Of a DNA stretch of 64,000 nt, positions 1 through 11,800 are shown in pieces (position 1 is the first letter of the stretch; the number at the start of each line of letters is the position of its first letter). A program made the position numbers and the translations under genes. Under the pieces are notes generated by a model. That model searched no databases and was not told the DNA's origin. It worked only from the letters and a program-made list of their open reading frames with translations. This DNA comes from Balanoglossus misakiensis (Eukaryota > Hemichordata), in contig CM082578.2 of the NCBI GenBank assembly GCA_040954595.2, forward strand, positions 15,128,001-15,192,000. Direction: 5' to 3'.

Positions 1-627
1 ATTTCAGCTCACCCGTCTTACCCCGTAATTCCATCCCTACGGTGTCGATGTAATTCAAATCGGTTCTTCTCTTTAAAGTTAATAGCCACACCCTATCATT
101 TGGCCTGCCGTGTTTATCTTTTTGCCAGATTAATTTCAGTGATTTATTATAAAATGTCAAGGAACAAATCTACTGTTTGCTAACATAATAATAGTTAAAT
201 AGCAAAGTTGTTAGATCACCGATTGCCCATATTAAAACAAGCAACTCCTGAAGTTACTGGTAGCGGAATATGTGTCTTTCAAGCGTATGTAGGTTGCAAT
301 TGGGTGACCTACAAAACAGGGCTGACACACTGACAGAAAACTCGGCAGCATTTATATACATAACCAACTGTTTAGTTGTCAAATCTTGTAAGAATTGCAT
401 GAGAAGGGTGCTTTTGCATCAGAAACTGACGACTATCTAGGCAAGGTTGACTAACCTTGTCAATCAATTCCGTATTCATGTGGGGTACGTGTATTTCAAA
501 GTGTGCAAGTCAAAGTGGACTTGATCATCAATTGCATGACCCACTCGACAGGCCGACCCATGGAATGAAATCGCTGTGCCCATAGACACACACTCCTTGA
601 AAAGTTAAAGTTGATGTCATGCCATAC
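1..627. other. Presumed intron of the leftmost minus-strand gene
   Basis: This lies 3' of the donor at 627-622 on the minus strand, so it should be intron of the secreted-protein gene. Near 1-80 the minus strand is open and has possible splice signals, but I could not choose a phase that joins it to the first exon. No other gene signal is seen. Confidence 0.4.
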
Positions 628-937
628 CTTGTGTTTGGGTTCCATGCATACACAACATCAACAGATCACGCAGCTGGAACACCGTGGTCTGAAGTACGGC
701 TATCATCTGTGTCTGTAGAACGTTTTCCGATTGCAACGCCATCACAGTCTCTCTGATCTCCGCGCCGTTGCCAGTCAGTTGATTCAGTCTCGCCTCGTAG
801 GTCACCATCAAGTCTCTGCAACGGACGCGCTTCTGTTTCGGCGCACGTCCAGACTTGGCGATTTCATCGGCGCCGGCGAGGGCACACGCAATCCACACGC
901 TCAAACAGACAGAAAGCAACGTCTTACCACTTGCCAT
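628..937 (-). CDS. First coding exon of a small secreted coiled-coil protein (partial, runs off left)
   Basis: The ATG at 937 opens 103 codons and one base, then a GT donor (CAAG|GTATGG) at 627-622. If the frame is not spliced it stops at 617. The first ~22 residues (MASGKTLLSVCLSVWIACAL) form a clear signal peptide ending at small residues. A basic stretch with a cysteine follows (KQKRVRC), then about 55 residues with hydrophobic heptad spacing (RLNQL..EIRETVMAL..TQMIAVLQTTVFQLRDLLML), which suggests a coiled-coil oligomerisation stalk. Secreted proteins with a C1q or fibrinogen-like head often begin this way, but no head domain is visible in the 627 bases to the left, so I do not name a family. 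A TATA-like CATAAA on the minus strand near 1011-1016 lies about 75 bases upstream of the ATG. The signal peptide and donor are seen; the coiled coil is inferred by eye. Confidence 0.6.
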
Positions 938-2771
938 GATTCCCGATCAACTGGCGAACGGTAGCTTAATTGGCTGCTGGTAATCGTACCCACCCGACGT
1001 AGAGCCAGGGTTTATGCATCCACCAACTGTCATAATATTAGCATGGAAATACCGTATACATTCATTTCTCTTCTCTCCCGTTAAAAAATACATGTTCATG
1101 TGAGAACACGTTGTACAAAATTAAACACTAAGCTTACTGTTTCAAGCAGTCTAGAAAAAATATTGTTTTCGGCTTTGACTAATAAAACTCAGAAATTGAA
1201 GGACATACACATACCGTGATAATAAACGCTTTACGGTATGCTGTGGTTACATGTACTTGGTTTATCTCTTAGTCTGATGGAGAGCATATGTTGTCCTTAC
1301 ATGACCCTTACGTATATTCGTTATCATCGGCGAGTAGTACTTAACGTGCGTTTATTATCTTTTCCCGTTTATAGATTGGACCTATTTTAGAAGTGGGCCA
1401 CTCTTTCAGACACCCTTGTCGGTTTATTTGCCTTCGATGTAAGATGTAATCCCGTAATGTGAAGTTGGTACTTGTATTATCTGTGTCTGCCAATTTTGCG
1501 ATACAAATTATCTTCGAGTTTCCATAAGAGCTTTTATAGGCTGCTATAGTGGGATTAATTGCTACCAATTCCAGCCAGATCAACTCCTTCATAAACCACT
1601 CATTGATTACGTAAATGCAAACCTTCAAACCAAATCCAATAGAATATATAAATAAGTCACTTAGCCTCGCCACATTTTGATATATGGCGATTCTCTACCC
1701 TTTTACTTCAATTTTGAATTATAGTCATTCTTGTTCAATTGATCAATATATTTCTAGAAGATATAAATTGAGGTATTTTATAACCCATTTCAGTGTGACC
1801 AACTACAATCCGTGTCTCGATTGAGTCCATTGTACCACAGCCTGAGGTATGCAGGTGTTCTCCGAAAAGTGATCAACCAATCGCGTAAGTCTTTTTATAT
1901 GAGGTTCACTCCACACAGGTACAACAGGTGTTTCTGGTAAGTCGGAAGAGCGGCTAGGCGTCATTGGTCAGCAAAATAGCACGTGTTTCTCCACGTCGAA
2001 AGGTAGGATACAGAGAGGACGTTTTTCATTTGTAGTCGCAGAATTTTGGCTAGTTTCTATATTTTCAAACCCCCTTGAAGATTTTTCAACAGAGCCGTGC
2101 ATTCAAAATTATGTGGTGAGAGAACTCTGTCTTTATTTTAAGAAAATTACGACATGCTCTCTCAAATTATGGAGACTGTTCTCGTTGTAGTGACTCGCCA
2201 TTTCTCTTCTGCCGCAGGACCGACGTCGGGGCAACGATTTTCCTGCTAGTGTGTTCGCCCCAGTGAGGATATCGCTTTCTGCCCGAGAACCTGTGCCATC
2301 TCCTTCGTCGTTGGCTCTCCTCGCTGCGGCTGGTGTTATGAGGTAGGCATTTCTCCTCTTGTTGTTGGCGCTTTTAGAAAATCTCTTTTCAAAATGGTGG
2401 TTATCGCCGAGTGGACACGAAGCAGACATTGGCAGAGTGGCTGTGCGTTCTCACTCGGTCTACATTGAAGTGACTTCAGACATAACGAAGGTCGGAAAAT
2501 ATAGGTGTATGTACCTATAAGCGACACACGCCCAGGATTGCTTTCCTCAAATACTTTATTTTTGTCTGCCTGTATTTTCAAAGGAGTCCTTCTGATTATA
2601 AAGAAGTATCGATGCCACCGAATCCTTACTGACATTTTGAATTAATGGTCTCGTCGGTTTGGCATTGAATTCAACAGGATATGCACATAAACTGACTTTT
2701 ATGTTTTCATGCAACTTGAACGTGGCATAATATTCGATTCCAGGAGATGAAATGGTCTGTTCTGTACCAGC
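938..2771. other. Divergent intergenic region between the secreted-protein gene and ZIFL copy A
   Basis: No open frame here has splice sites or recognisable protein content. The 98- and 99-codon minus-strand frames at 2133-2635 are low-complexity shadows. The region must hold the 5' ends and promoters of two divergent genes. An inverted CCAAT box (ATTGGT) occurs around 1961. Nothing else is recognisable. Confidence 0.5.
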
Positions 2772-5700
2772 ATGCCACTGAAAGTAGATGAGGAGGTCGC
2801 ATCCGGGGCAGCGGCGAGGAGTCAACATGGTCAACGACTGAATGATGGAGATGACATAGAAAACAAGGGCAACACGTCATCTCCACGTGAGATTGCCAGA
2901 CTACCATGGAAGAAGGTAAGAGTTTTCCATAAACATCTTAATTGAAGGAATTGAGGATAAACGAAACGGTATTCTACATGCAAGATTACTTACATTACAA
3001 TCAAGAATATGATATGCATCATATGCTCTCAGCAAATGACTTGTGTCTATAGGACAATCGAAAGTCACAAAGGCAGATGCCATCTTCAATTTTAATTACT
3101 GTAGCGATTTTGTCCACAGGTTACGGCCATCTGTTTAATCCAGTATACCAATTCTTTCAGTTTGACTGTTGTGTACCCGTTTCTACCCTTCATGGTTCAT
3201 GATTTCTTTCCCTATCTGCAATCATCAGAGTTGGGTGAGTACACTTTTCTCTGACAAGCCATCTGTCTGACCGACACAAAGCATATGTAATTATAATAAC
3301 AAACTTCATAACATCCTAATTCATATGTTTGTTTTCTTAGTATTGTATTTCATGTACGTTGAATAATTGAATGACATTTCACAGATAAAATTGTTCAGGA
3401 TAGACTGCGCACTATAAACATACCCTGGTTCGGCCAATAGGGTGTCAAGGTTCAACACGCCACCACCCTATACCATTTTGACAGTCTGAAATGCAGTTTC
3501 TGTATCTATTCTTTGTTGCGTTTAATAATTGCCCTACTCTTTTCACTTCCAGGTTTTTATGCGGGATTTCTCGGGGGTGCGTTTTCTGCTGGGAGTATAT
3601 TTGGTAATATTATTGTAAGTTGCCTTTTAACATTAAATATCATGTAAAACACGATGCATTTGAATATATATGGAGTAATTCCCTCGACACGGCGTTGTGA
3701 AACACTTCGTTTATATAAAATACGCTAACTTCTGTTTCAAACCCGTGTTTAATATTTCAGTGGGGAAGATTTTCTGACCGTCATGGTCGTAGACCCGCTT
3801 TACTGCTGGGTATATTGGGAACGGTGGTGTTTATTATGCTTTTTGGTTTTAGGTGAGTAATTATTTGTGTATTGATTTATTAAAAGCCTGTCAGTCTGTC
3901 TGTCAAAAACCCACCTCTGGTTTTTGTGTCCACCCCACCCCCATTTAAAATTATTACATGATTTGTAACCATGTGCAAGTCTAATCAATGGTAGTTTCCA
4001 CATATCTCTAAAGTTAACAAGTGGTATTGCCTACTCTTTTGCAGCATCTCTTTCATCTGGGCTGTATCATTTCGTTTTCTGTGGGGATTGTTCAATGGCA
4101 ACACAGCAGTGGCGAAAACCTACCTGAGTGAAATCTGTGATGATACTAATGTGGCCAAAGGGTTCTCACTACTTGGCACCGCTGGAGCAGTTGCCAGACT
4201 CACAGTATGTCTTATTAATAGAGTTGTACGTCTTTGGTCTTTTGTGTTGGGATCATTATTTCTCAATGAAAAACTGTGAACTTCAGAAAGACTGTTAGCC
4301 AGTTTCAAGTTCAGTCTTATTCGATACATGAATCATAGAATCTCAGATAACTACCACAAGTTGTAACTGTCGAATGAATACGCTGGACACATTAATGCAT
4401 ATGTCATATGTGTGCACACACGTTGAACACCTCATCTTACTGTTAATTTCTGTCTATCAAAGGCGCCAGCTGTATCTGGTTTCTTGAGTTGTGCCGCTGT
4501 CAAGTATCACGGACTGAATGTGCCTGTGTTGAAAAATTTCCCTTACCTGCTTCCGTGTCTGATCAGTGCTGGACTTTGCGTTTTGACTTGGCTAGGTAGG
4601 TAAATATTGTACAGTATTTTGTCTAACAGAAGGTGACGTCATACCTTCCATTATCCTTCAGTATGCACTACCCAAGATACACTCGTATTTTGTAGTTGGA
4701 ACAATTATTCTCTAAACATTTCACGAGGGAGATAAAGAACCGCCATACTCATCCCTTTTCAGCTGCCTTCGTTTACCTCAAAGAGACTCTTCGAAAGGGT
4801 CAAAGGTCAGCCGGGGCTGGAGATTCTGCTGATGACGTAGATTGGGACAGCAGATCGTCTACTTCAAAACCACTTGCAGGGGACGGCGACTTACCCAAGG
4901 ATGGTCCTTTGAAATCACGTGATAGAGAAAGATCGCCCTACGTTGTGAATAGGAGAGTACAGATTGTGTTTTGTTGGTTGTGTTCGTGTTGTTGTCAACA
5001 TCGCTATGAGCGGCTGAATGTGGATCAAAAAGGTGAAACTGAAAGCTGTTAATACTGTAATATAACTTGTATTTGTTTTAACATCCTTTAAATAGGTTGC
5101 TTGTCGATTGAAAAAATGTTAAAATCCCTTGCTACGGTTGCGAAAAGCAACGACTCTTTAAAAACTTTCTTTTGACACCAATAATGCTATATTATGTCTG
5201 TGGCATTTCAGATTCCTGTTGCAGAAAGTGCAGGTGTGGAATTACCAACGTGTGTTCACCTCTGAAAGACAGAAGAGTTTTTCTTGCTGTATCAATTCAA
5301 TGTTTATTATCATTTTGCGGTTCAATACAGGCAGAGGTAAGCAATATTTAGTTTTTAGGAGTTTATTAGGGTAAGGATAATAATGGTAATATTATTGGCC
5401 ATTCATAATCGGTATATGAGAAGAGTGACTGGCTTGTATGTCTAACTGGTGTTCACTACTTCACTGAATGGCATGAAGAAAGGTACTTATGTATCAACAA
5501 TTTCCCAAAAATTGAGATCAACTAAACATTTTATCATTTCATTTCAGATATTGCCACTATTGTTGGTGACAAACTATCAACATGGCGGCTATGACTTTGA
5601 CACAACTGAAATCTCCTTGTTGTACAGCATGATGGCCATACCAGAGACTGTATACCAGGTAGGAGTCCGACAACGTCACACAGTTCACCAACATAGATCT

Positions 5701-7409
5701 TGATAACTTTGAAGTTATGGCAAAGCGGTTTCAAAACGGTTTATACAACACAATAATATCCTCGAACCACTTTACCACATTTGTCTCCATGTGTCTTTCG
5801 TCTGTTCCCCTTTCCAGATTGTGATCTACCCAAAAACAGTGAGGATACTGGGTCTTAAGAGAGTTTTGCAGATTGGATTTTTGGTTGGTGCATGCTTTTT
5901 CGCTTTAATCCCATCCATCAACCGGATGACCGGCCCTATCATCAAAAACTGTAGTAACACTCACGATGTGAACACGTTACGTCCCGCAAGAAGCGTTGTT
6001 ATGGCAATCGATCCTCATCCTCTGATAGTTCCAGTCAATGAAAGTCGACCATCGAGCAGTGAGCTCGCAAAGCTTTACTTTCAGAGCTCCAATGAGGATG
6101 ATTCCGACAGTTCACGTGACCCTGGAGAAGCTGACGGGATGCTGACTGGTAACAGAATAAAGATCGAACTGTTCAACGAGTCCCTCAACCCAGATAATGA
6201 GTCCCAGCCCAAAGACGGACTGAAATTGTTAGATGAATACACCACCACGCAGGCGACAGCACCCGCTCGAAGTCAGAGCGACCCACCCACAGCCGAACCA
6301 TGGACTAACATCACCACTAACCTGATTAAACAGTGCAAGATATTATCTGACATTAACGACGATGGACCTGTGCCGTTGCAAAACGTACCTATGAAAGTGT
6401 GGGTCGTTCTCTTCGTGATCGTCTCGGGGAGTACACTTGCCAGGTAAGCGCTTTTATACGTTACTTTGACATGATATGGTATGATGGGTTCCGAGTTCGT
6501 ATCCCTTGAAATACTAGTGCATTGTTAGAAAGAAGGTGTAAAAATATTCTCTGGCTTGAAGTGCACAGTGTTACACAGTCATTTTATCTGTCGTTCACAC
6601 ACTCCAAATAAACATCTTTTCTTCATTAAGATTTTTCACTAAGTTCCCAATCCTCTCCCTTGTATATATTTAGGATGACGACAGAAATATCTTCAACGAT
6701 CATAACCGGTAACTCTTGTTTGGTAAGTTCAAACCTATATTTATTTTTGTTATTAAAATGTTCAGTTTGCTTCAAAGAACCTCGCATTAACTATGATTAT
6801 TCTGTAGGCCAATTAATCGCTACAAATAAATCGTTTTCGGTGAAATTATATTAAAAAAATAACTCAAAGTTTCTCTTTTATGGTTAACAGTCAAAAGACA
6901 AGGGAACAGTTTATGGTATTGCACAGTCGATGACTTCTGCTCTCAGATCTGTTGGTCCGGCAGCTGGCGGCAGTTTCTTCGCTTGGACTGAAGAAAAAGG
7001 TAGGGTCAGTTTGTCAGATCGCCAATCCGTCTCTGTCTGTCTGTCTGTCTTTCCATATGCCTGTCTATCGGCCCGATTCCCTGCTTTACCTTTGGGTGTC
7101 ACAGTGGCTCAAATTAGCGTCAACAATTATAGTACATTTACACTGTAGCGTCGGTATTGTTAGCTTTCTGGCGAGGTTTTCTGCTAAACTGCACGGGTAC
7201 CCAAACTGGACTGCTGTTAAAACAGTTGTTTTGCTTTGCTTTGAATTTTAGGGTTGCCATGGCCATTGAGTTATCATTTGACTTTCTACTTGGTCTTCGT
7301 TATCTTGAATGTGATTAGTGGAGTCTGTTTCTTCCTGCCAAATTCCATCAATAAGAAGAGAGTCGAAGAAGACGAAAATCAAAATCTTAATCGTCCAGCT
7401 ACTGCCTAA
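2772..7409 (+). CDS. ZIFL-like major facilitator superfamily transporter, copy A (13 exons)
   Basis: Exons: 2772-2915, 3120-3234, 3553-3614, 3761-3852, 4045-4204, 4463-4595, 4763-5032, 5212-5336, 5548-5658, 5818-6443, 6674-6722, 6891-6999, 7252-7409. They join in frame to 717 residues. Exon 4 carries the MFS motif between TM2 and TM3 (GRFSDRHGRR, about residues 109-118). The TM5 region (LLGTAGAVARLTAPAVSGFL) and the FPYLLPCLISA segment resemble the zinc-induced-facilitator-like family of plants and fungi, H+-coupled transporters of the plasma or vacuolar membrane. Twelve membrane segments can be counted. Two parts are extra: a cytosolic loop of ~110 residues between TM6 and TM7 with cysteine clusters (WLCSCCC, CCRKCRC), and a ~150-residue insert between TM9 and TM10 (about 440-593) with an N-glycosylation site NIT. 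Start choice follows alignment with copy B; both first exons end LPWKK. AATAAA is at 7444. The substrate is not predictable from sequence. Confidence 0.85.
7028..7051 (+). repeat. (TCTG)n microsatellite in ZIFL copy A intron 12
   Basis: About six copies of a CTGT/TCTG unit directly follow the exon 12 donor. A shorter run lies in intron 4 around 3888-3905. Confidence 0.8.
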
Positions 7410-7443
7410 AAATAACCAATTAATTACGTCACTTGTTGGGTCA

Positions 7444-7449
7444 AATAAA
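7444..7449 (+). terminator. Polyadenylation signal AATAAA of ZIFL copy A
   Basis: Canonical AATAAA 35 bases after the TAA stop at 7407-7409. It is the first such signal downstream. The cleavage site cannot be placed. Confidence 0.6.
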
Positions 7450-8819
7450 TCGATGTACTGCAAACCTACAAATGTCTGATTGTCGACATAATTTCCCCTT
7501 GACATTGAAATGTTTTGGAAAATAGACAAACTAAAACGCGTAATTCCTGATTGACGAAAAATCCTGGTTAATTCAATTCAGCTCATTAATTTAAAACCAC
7601 AGTTGGGATAGGGACAGATATTTCCTGATCTGACTCGTTTGTGTAGAGTAGAGTCCTAAGCAGCTAAAGCGCCCCCAACACTGGCATCTAACTAGTGATG
7701 AAGTATCGGGCACGGAGCTGCAGCAGGTGCAACGTGTATATCGTACAATATGGCACATCATATAATATCCCTTATAGTTCCCCTTCTTCGATAAAATTGA
7801 AGGTTAGTATTGTTTTGTAGTTGGAAGTTGAGTGACTGGGCCATGCCGTGAGGAGACGACTTCCAAACGCTCCTTTTCTCTTTCACTAGATCGAACCATG
7901 ATGGGTTTGGCAGAGGAGCGCCCAGCTCGACAATTCAGTCACTGTAGTCTGTAGGGTAGACATTTATGTGGTATTTTAATTGTGTGACAGAACGGTAAAA
8001 ATTCCATGACGTGCATATTGTCATCTCGCGTCCATGAGCATGGTCAGACAGACATCACCGTCGAAAACTGCTCCAAATAAAGCTAATAGCTGTGCCTAAC
8101 GGTACACGACTGCATGATGACGAAACATGATAAATAATAATCATGCGAGTTGCAACAGCTGTGTGCCCACTAACGGATTGTAGACTAAAAACGTATGTCG
8201 CTATTTTAATCTTGTACAAATTATTGACAGTAGAAGCGTCTACTGTTCAGTCTGCAATAATAGCAAGGAAAGGAATAATGCCTGAAAGAACAATAATTAA
8301 AGATTAGCATTGCTTGGCAACAGTTGCTATGGGGAACATGCTGACCTGAAGGACAAAAATATATTGATATTTAAAAGTATGCGTGCATGTAGGTCTTTTG
8401 TAACACCAGATGGCCAGATGGGGGTGAGTATGAAATTATCATTTTATGGGAAGTGCAGTTGCACAATTTTTGTTCCTTTGCTATTATGGTACTGATGAGT
8501 GGAGGCATGGATATGTCCATCCTGCCTATTTCAGGCAGTCCTGTGTCTTTTACGACTGTTATTGTGTTTGCAATTTTTGTATGCCAAACAAGCTGAACTT
8601 TGCCAGCATTCTGTTGATCACTGAAACAGAAAATAGCTTTTGCTCTTTAAAAAAAGACAATTTTCATTCTCTAATTTTGTATACTAGTATTCTTTGTAGA
8701 TGTTATTAATGTTGTGTTTGTAAATGTATCATCGAGCAGGGTGATGGCTGGCACCGTTGATCAGACCACTCTAATATTGTCACACACATAGGCTTGGAAT
8801 TGATATCTTCAGTGGGAAT
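7450..8819. other. Intergenic spacer between the two ZIFL copies
   Basis: No coding exon with splice sites is seen. It should include the promoter and 5' leader of copy B, whose ATG is at 8820. No sequence clearly shared with the region upstream of copy A was found by eye, so the duplicated unit probably no longer keeps its promoter in recognisable form. Confidence 0.4.
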
Positions 8820-11800
8820 ATGCCAGTGAATGGACAAACAGATAACTCGCCGATTGGAGTCGGAAGAACCGAAGGTAACATCAATGATGCAAATGAAAAT
8901 GAATTGTTTTTAAATGATGACAACCCCACACCTGCTCAGCATGAAATGACACAGTTGCCATGGAAGAAAGTAAGTATAGACCATTTACATGACCCTTACA
9001 TGACCTTACATCATGACATTTTGTTGGTATGTTTAATCCACTATTTTGATTCAAAGCTTGGTAAATGCATAACCATAACACTTAGTTCTGTATTGAATTG
9101 TCGTTTCGTCTTATTTTCATTTATGATTTTTGATTTCATATGGAATTTGTCATAAGTATTAATATTTCATTCAAATTTAAAAAAAAGATGCATATTAAAT
9201 ATAATGTTGATTTCTTGGATGAAATGCAAAATTGCTTCAATTTTTGGTTGTTCAATACAGAGACATATTAGAGTAATGTGTGTTCCAGGTACTACTTTGT
9301 TTTAATTCTTGAATTTCTTTCCACAGGTTGCTATCATCTGTTTAATCCAGTACACCAATGCATTCTGTCTGAATGTTGTCTTCCCATTTGTACCATTCAT
9401 GACCCATGATTTCTTTCCATCTCTGAGAGCCTCACAATTAGGTGAGTATGTAATTGCCACTCTCTCAAACTTGACACTGTATTGATTTCATACTTTATTA
9501 GTATATTAAACCATTTCTTATCAAATGGGAGTACAATGCTCTTGACGCTATTTTTTCTTAGGTTTCTATGCAGGGTTTCTTGGTGGTGCATTTGCTGCAG
9601 GGAGTGCATGTGGCAATATCATGGTAAGTATATTGTTTAATAGTGTGCAGTCCATCAAATGGAGGTCTAATGGAATAAAAATGTGTGTCCATGTGAAACA
9701 TAATATGATTAAAATTTCATATTTTTTTATTTTCTCATGAAATCTAGTGGGGTGCACTGTCTGACCGTTATGGTCGCAGACCTGTTTTTCTACTCGGGAT
9801 TCTAGGATCAGTGGTGTTTATAATGTTCTTTGGTTTCAGGTAAGTGGTTGACCCTGTGATAGTAAATATCATCATAGTACTTACCAGGTATATATTTTCG
9901 TAATAAGTCGAATGTTGACAAAGTAAAATTACCAGGAATCAATACAAAATGAAAGTGAATTTATGCAGATTCCCCGCTATGAATATATCACCATAATTAA
10001 AATTTCAAGGATAATTCTATCAATGTCATACTTGTGAGAAAATTTGTCATTTTATTTCTCCTTACAGCATCTCTTTCATTTGGGCCGTATCATTTCGCTT
10101 TCTCTGGGGTCTTGTCAATGGCAACATAGCTGTGGCCAAAACCTACCTGAGTGAAATCTGTGATGACAGTAACATGGCCAGAGGATTTTCACTTCTAGGG
10201 ACAGCTGGAGCCATTGCCAGATTCACAGTAGGTTTCATTCACTACATGTTGTTTGGAACTTCTTGCCTCATTTTTTTGCTTTCAGGTAATGATTTACTTT
10301 TAAATGTTTCAAACAATCACTTTCATTTCAGTAAAACTATTATTTTTTTCAGAATAGTATGTCAGAAAGCACATATTTTTGTTTGAAATACCTATAATTG
10401 TCTTGTCAAGTGAATAATTTAAATACAAGTGAAAGTTTCTGAACTGACATTTAAATCAAATATGCTCTTGTTTTCTATCAAAGGCCCCAGCTGTATCTGG
10501 TTTCTTGAGTTGTGCCGCAGTCAAGTACCAGGCACTGAATGTGCCTGTGTTGAAAAATTTCCCTTATCTGCTTCCATGTCTGGTCAGTGCTGGACTTTGC
10601 ATTTTGACTTGGCTAGGTAAGTGGAATAACTCTTTGGCTAGAATATATCAGCATGATTCTTCCCTGTTGGATGAAAATATTCTGCATGTTTTTATTCACG
10701 ATGAATTTAATGTTAAAGGGCTGATGCAAAGAATATTTTGTTCATTCAATAAGCCTATTCCACTTCATAAAGTTTAAACACAGGAAGGAAAGTCTCCAAT
10801 TATTATTCTTGCCTCTTTGGTAAAGGCTTCCATTCCTTTGCCATTTGGGTTACATTGCCCTCCTGTAGGTTACGAAGCATTTTTATGTGTGGAGAATGGC
10901 AAGGCTTAATTCTGACTGATCGTGATTCAATTTGGAGTTGTCCTCACTGTCTGTGTATTTGAGCAGCCTTTTGACAAGTCAACATATATTTATATGCAGT
11001 TTTCTAAGTCTTCCATGACTTGGCCTGTTGTCATAATAGTAGAATATAGTGTAAAATTCCTAATTAGTGGTGAAATCTTAAGCCTGCTAACCTCCTCTTA
11101 TTGAAGATAGAACCATAACCAGCCTTCTTTTGATTGCTATGAAAAATGTCGATGCTGACACTTAATAGTAATCCACTTTTCACAGGTACTTTCTTCTACC
11201 TCAAAGAAACTCTTCAAAGGGTTCCAAGAGATGCCTCATCTATCAGAGATGCAGTATCCACTAATGATGTGGATCAGGATGATAGACAGCTCCTTGGCAA
11301 CTCAGAAACACATTCCGAGACAGATTTACCAGAAAGTTTAAGTGATGGAACGGGATTGCTTCCTAACATTCATTCCATCAACCAAACTGAAGATGATGTT
11401 GTCAAGATAAGAAAGGGCTTGTTCTATTCGTGTTGTCCGTGCAGCCAGCGAAATCATTATGAAAGACTGGCAGAGGAACAGAAAGGTAGGAACAAAGAAT
11501 TGACTTGTCCTGTAGTGATAATGATGTGAGCTTGTTGCAAGGCAAAGGCATTGCTACAAGTATTCTTGTATTGGTTTGCCTGTGTTCATTAGAAGCTTTT
11601 TTTCCATGACATTCTGCAATATTATACAGTTCCCTTCTTAGCAAACGTTGCCTTTTTGTTTAGTCATGTTATTACCTACATGTACTTAGCAGTTGATTTC
11701 TTCCAACCTGTTCCATATGGCAACATAAGTAATGTTTTGGGTATAATTCTTCAAATTATGATGTCAAGTCTGCAATATTGTTTTTGGTCTGTTGTTTGAT

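Noticed and set aside
2133-2907. Four overlapping minus-strand open frames upstream of ZIFL copy A
   Set aside because: They overlap each other and the first ZIFL exon, lack splice logic and show no domain; chance frames.
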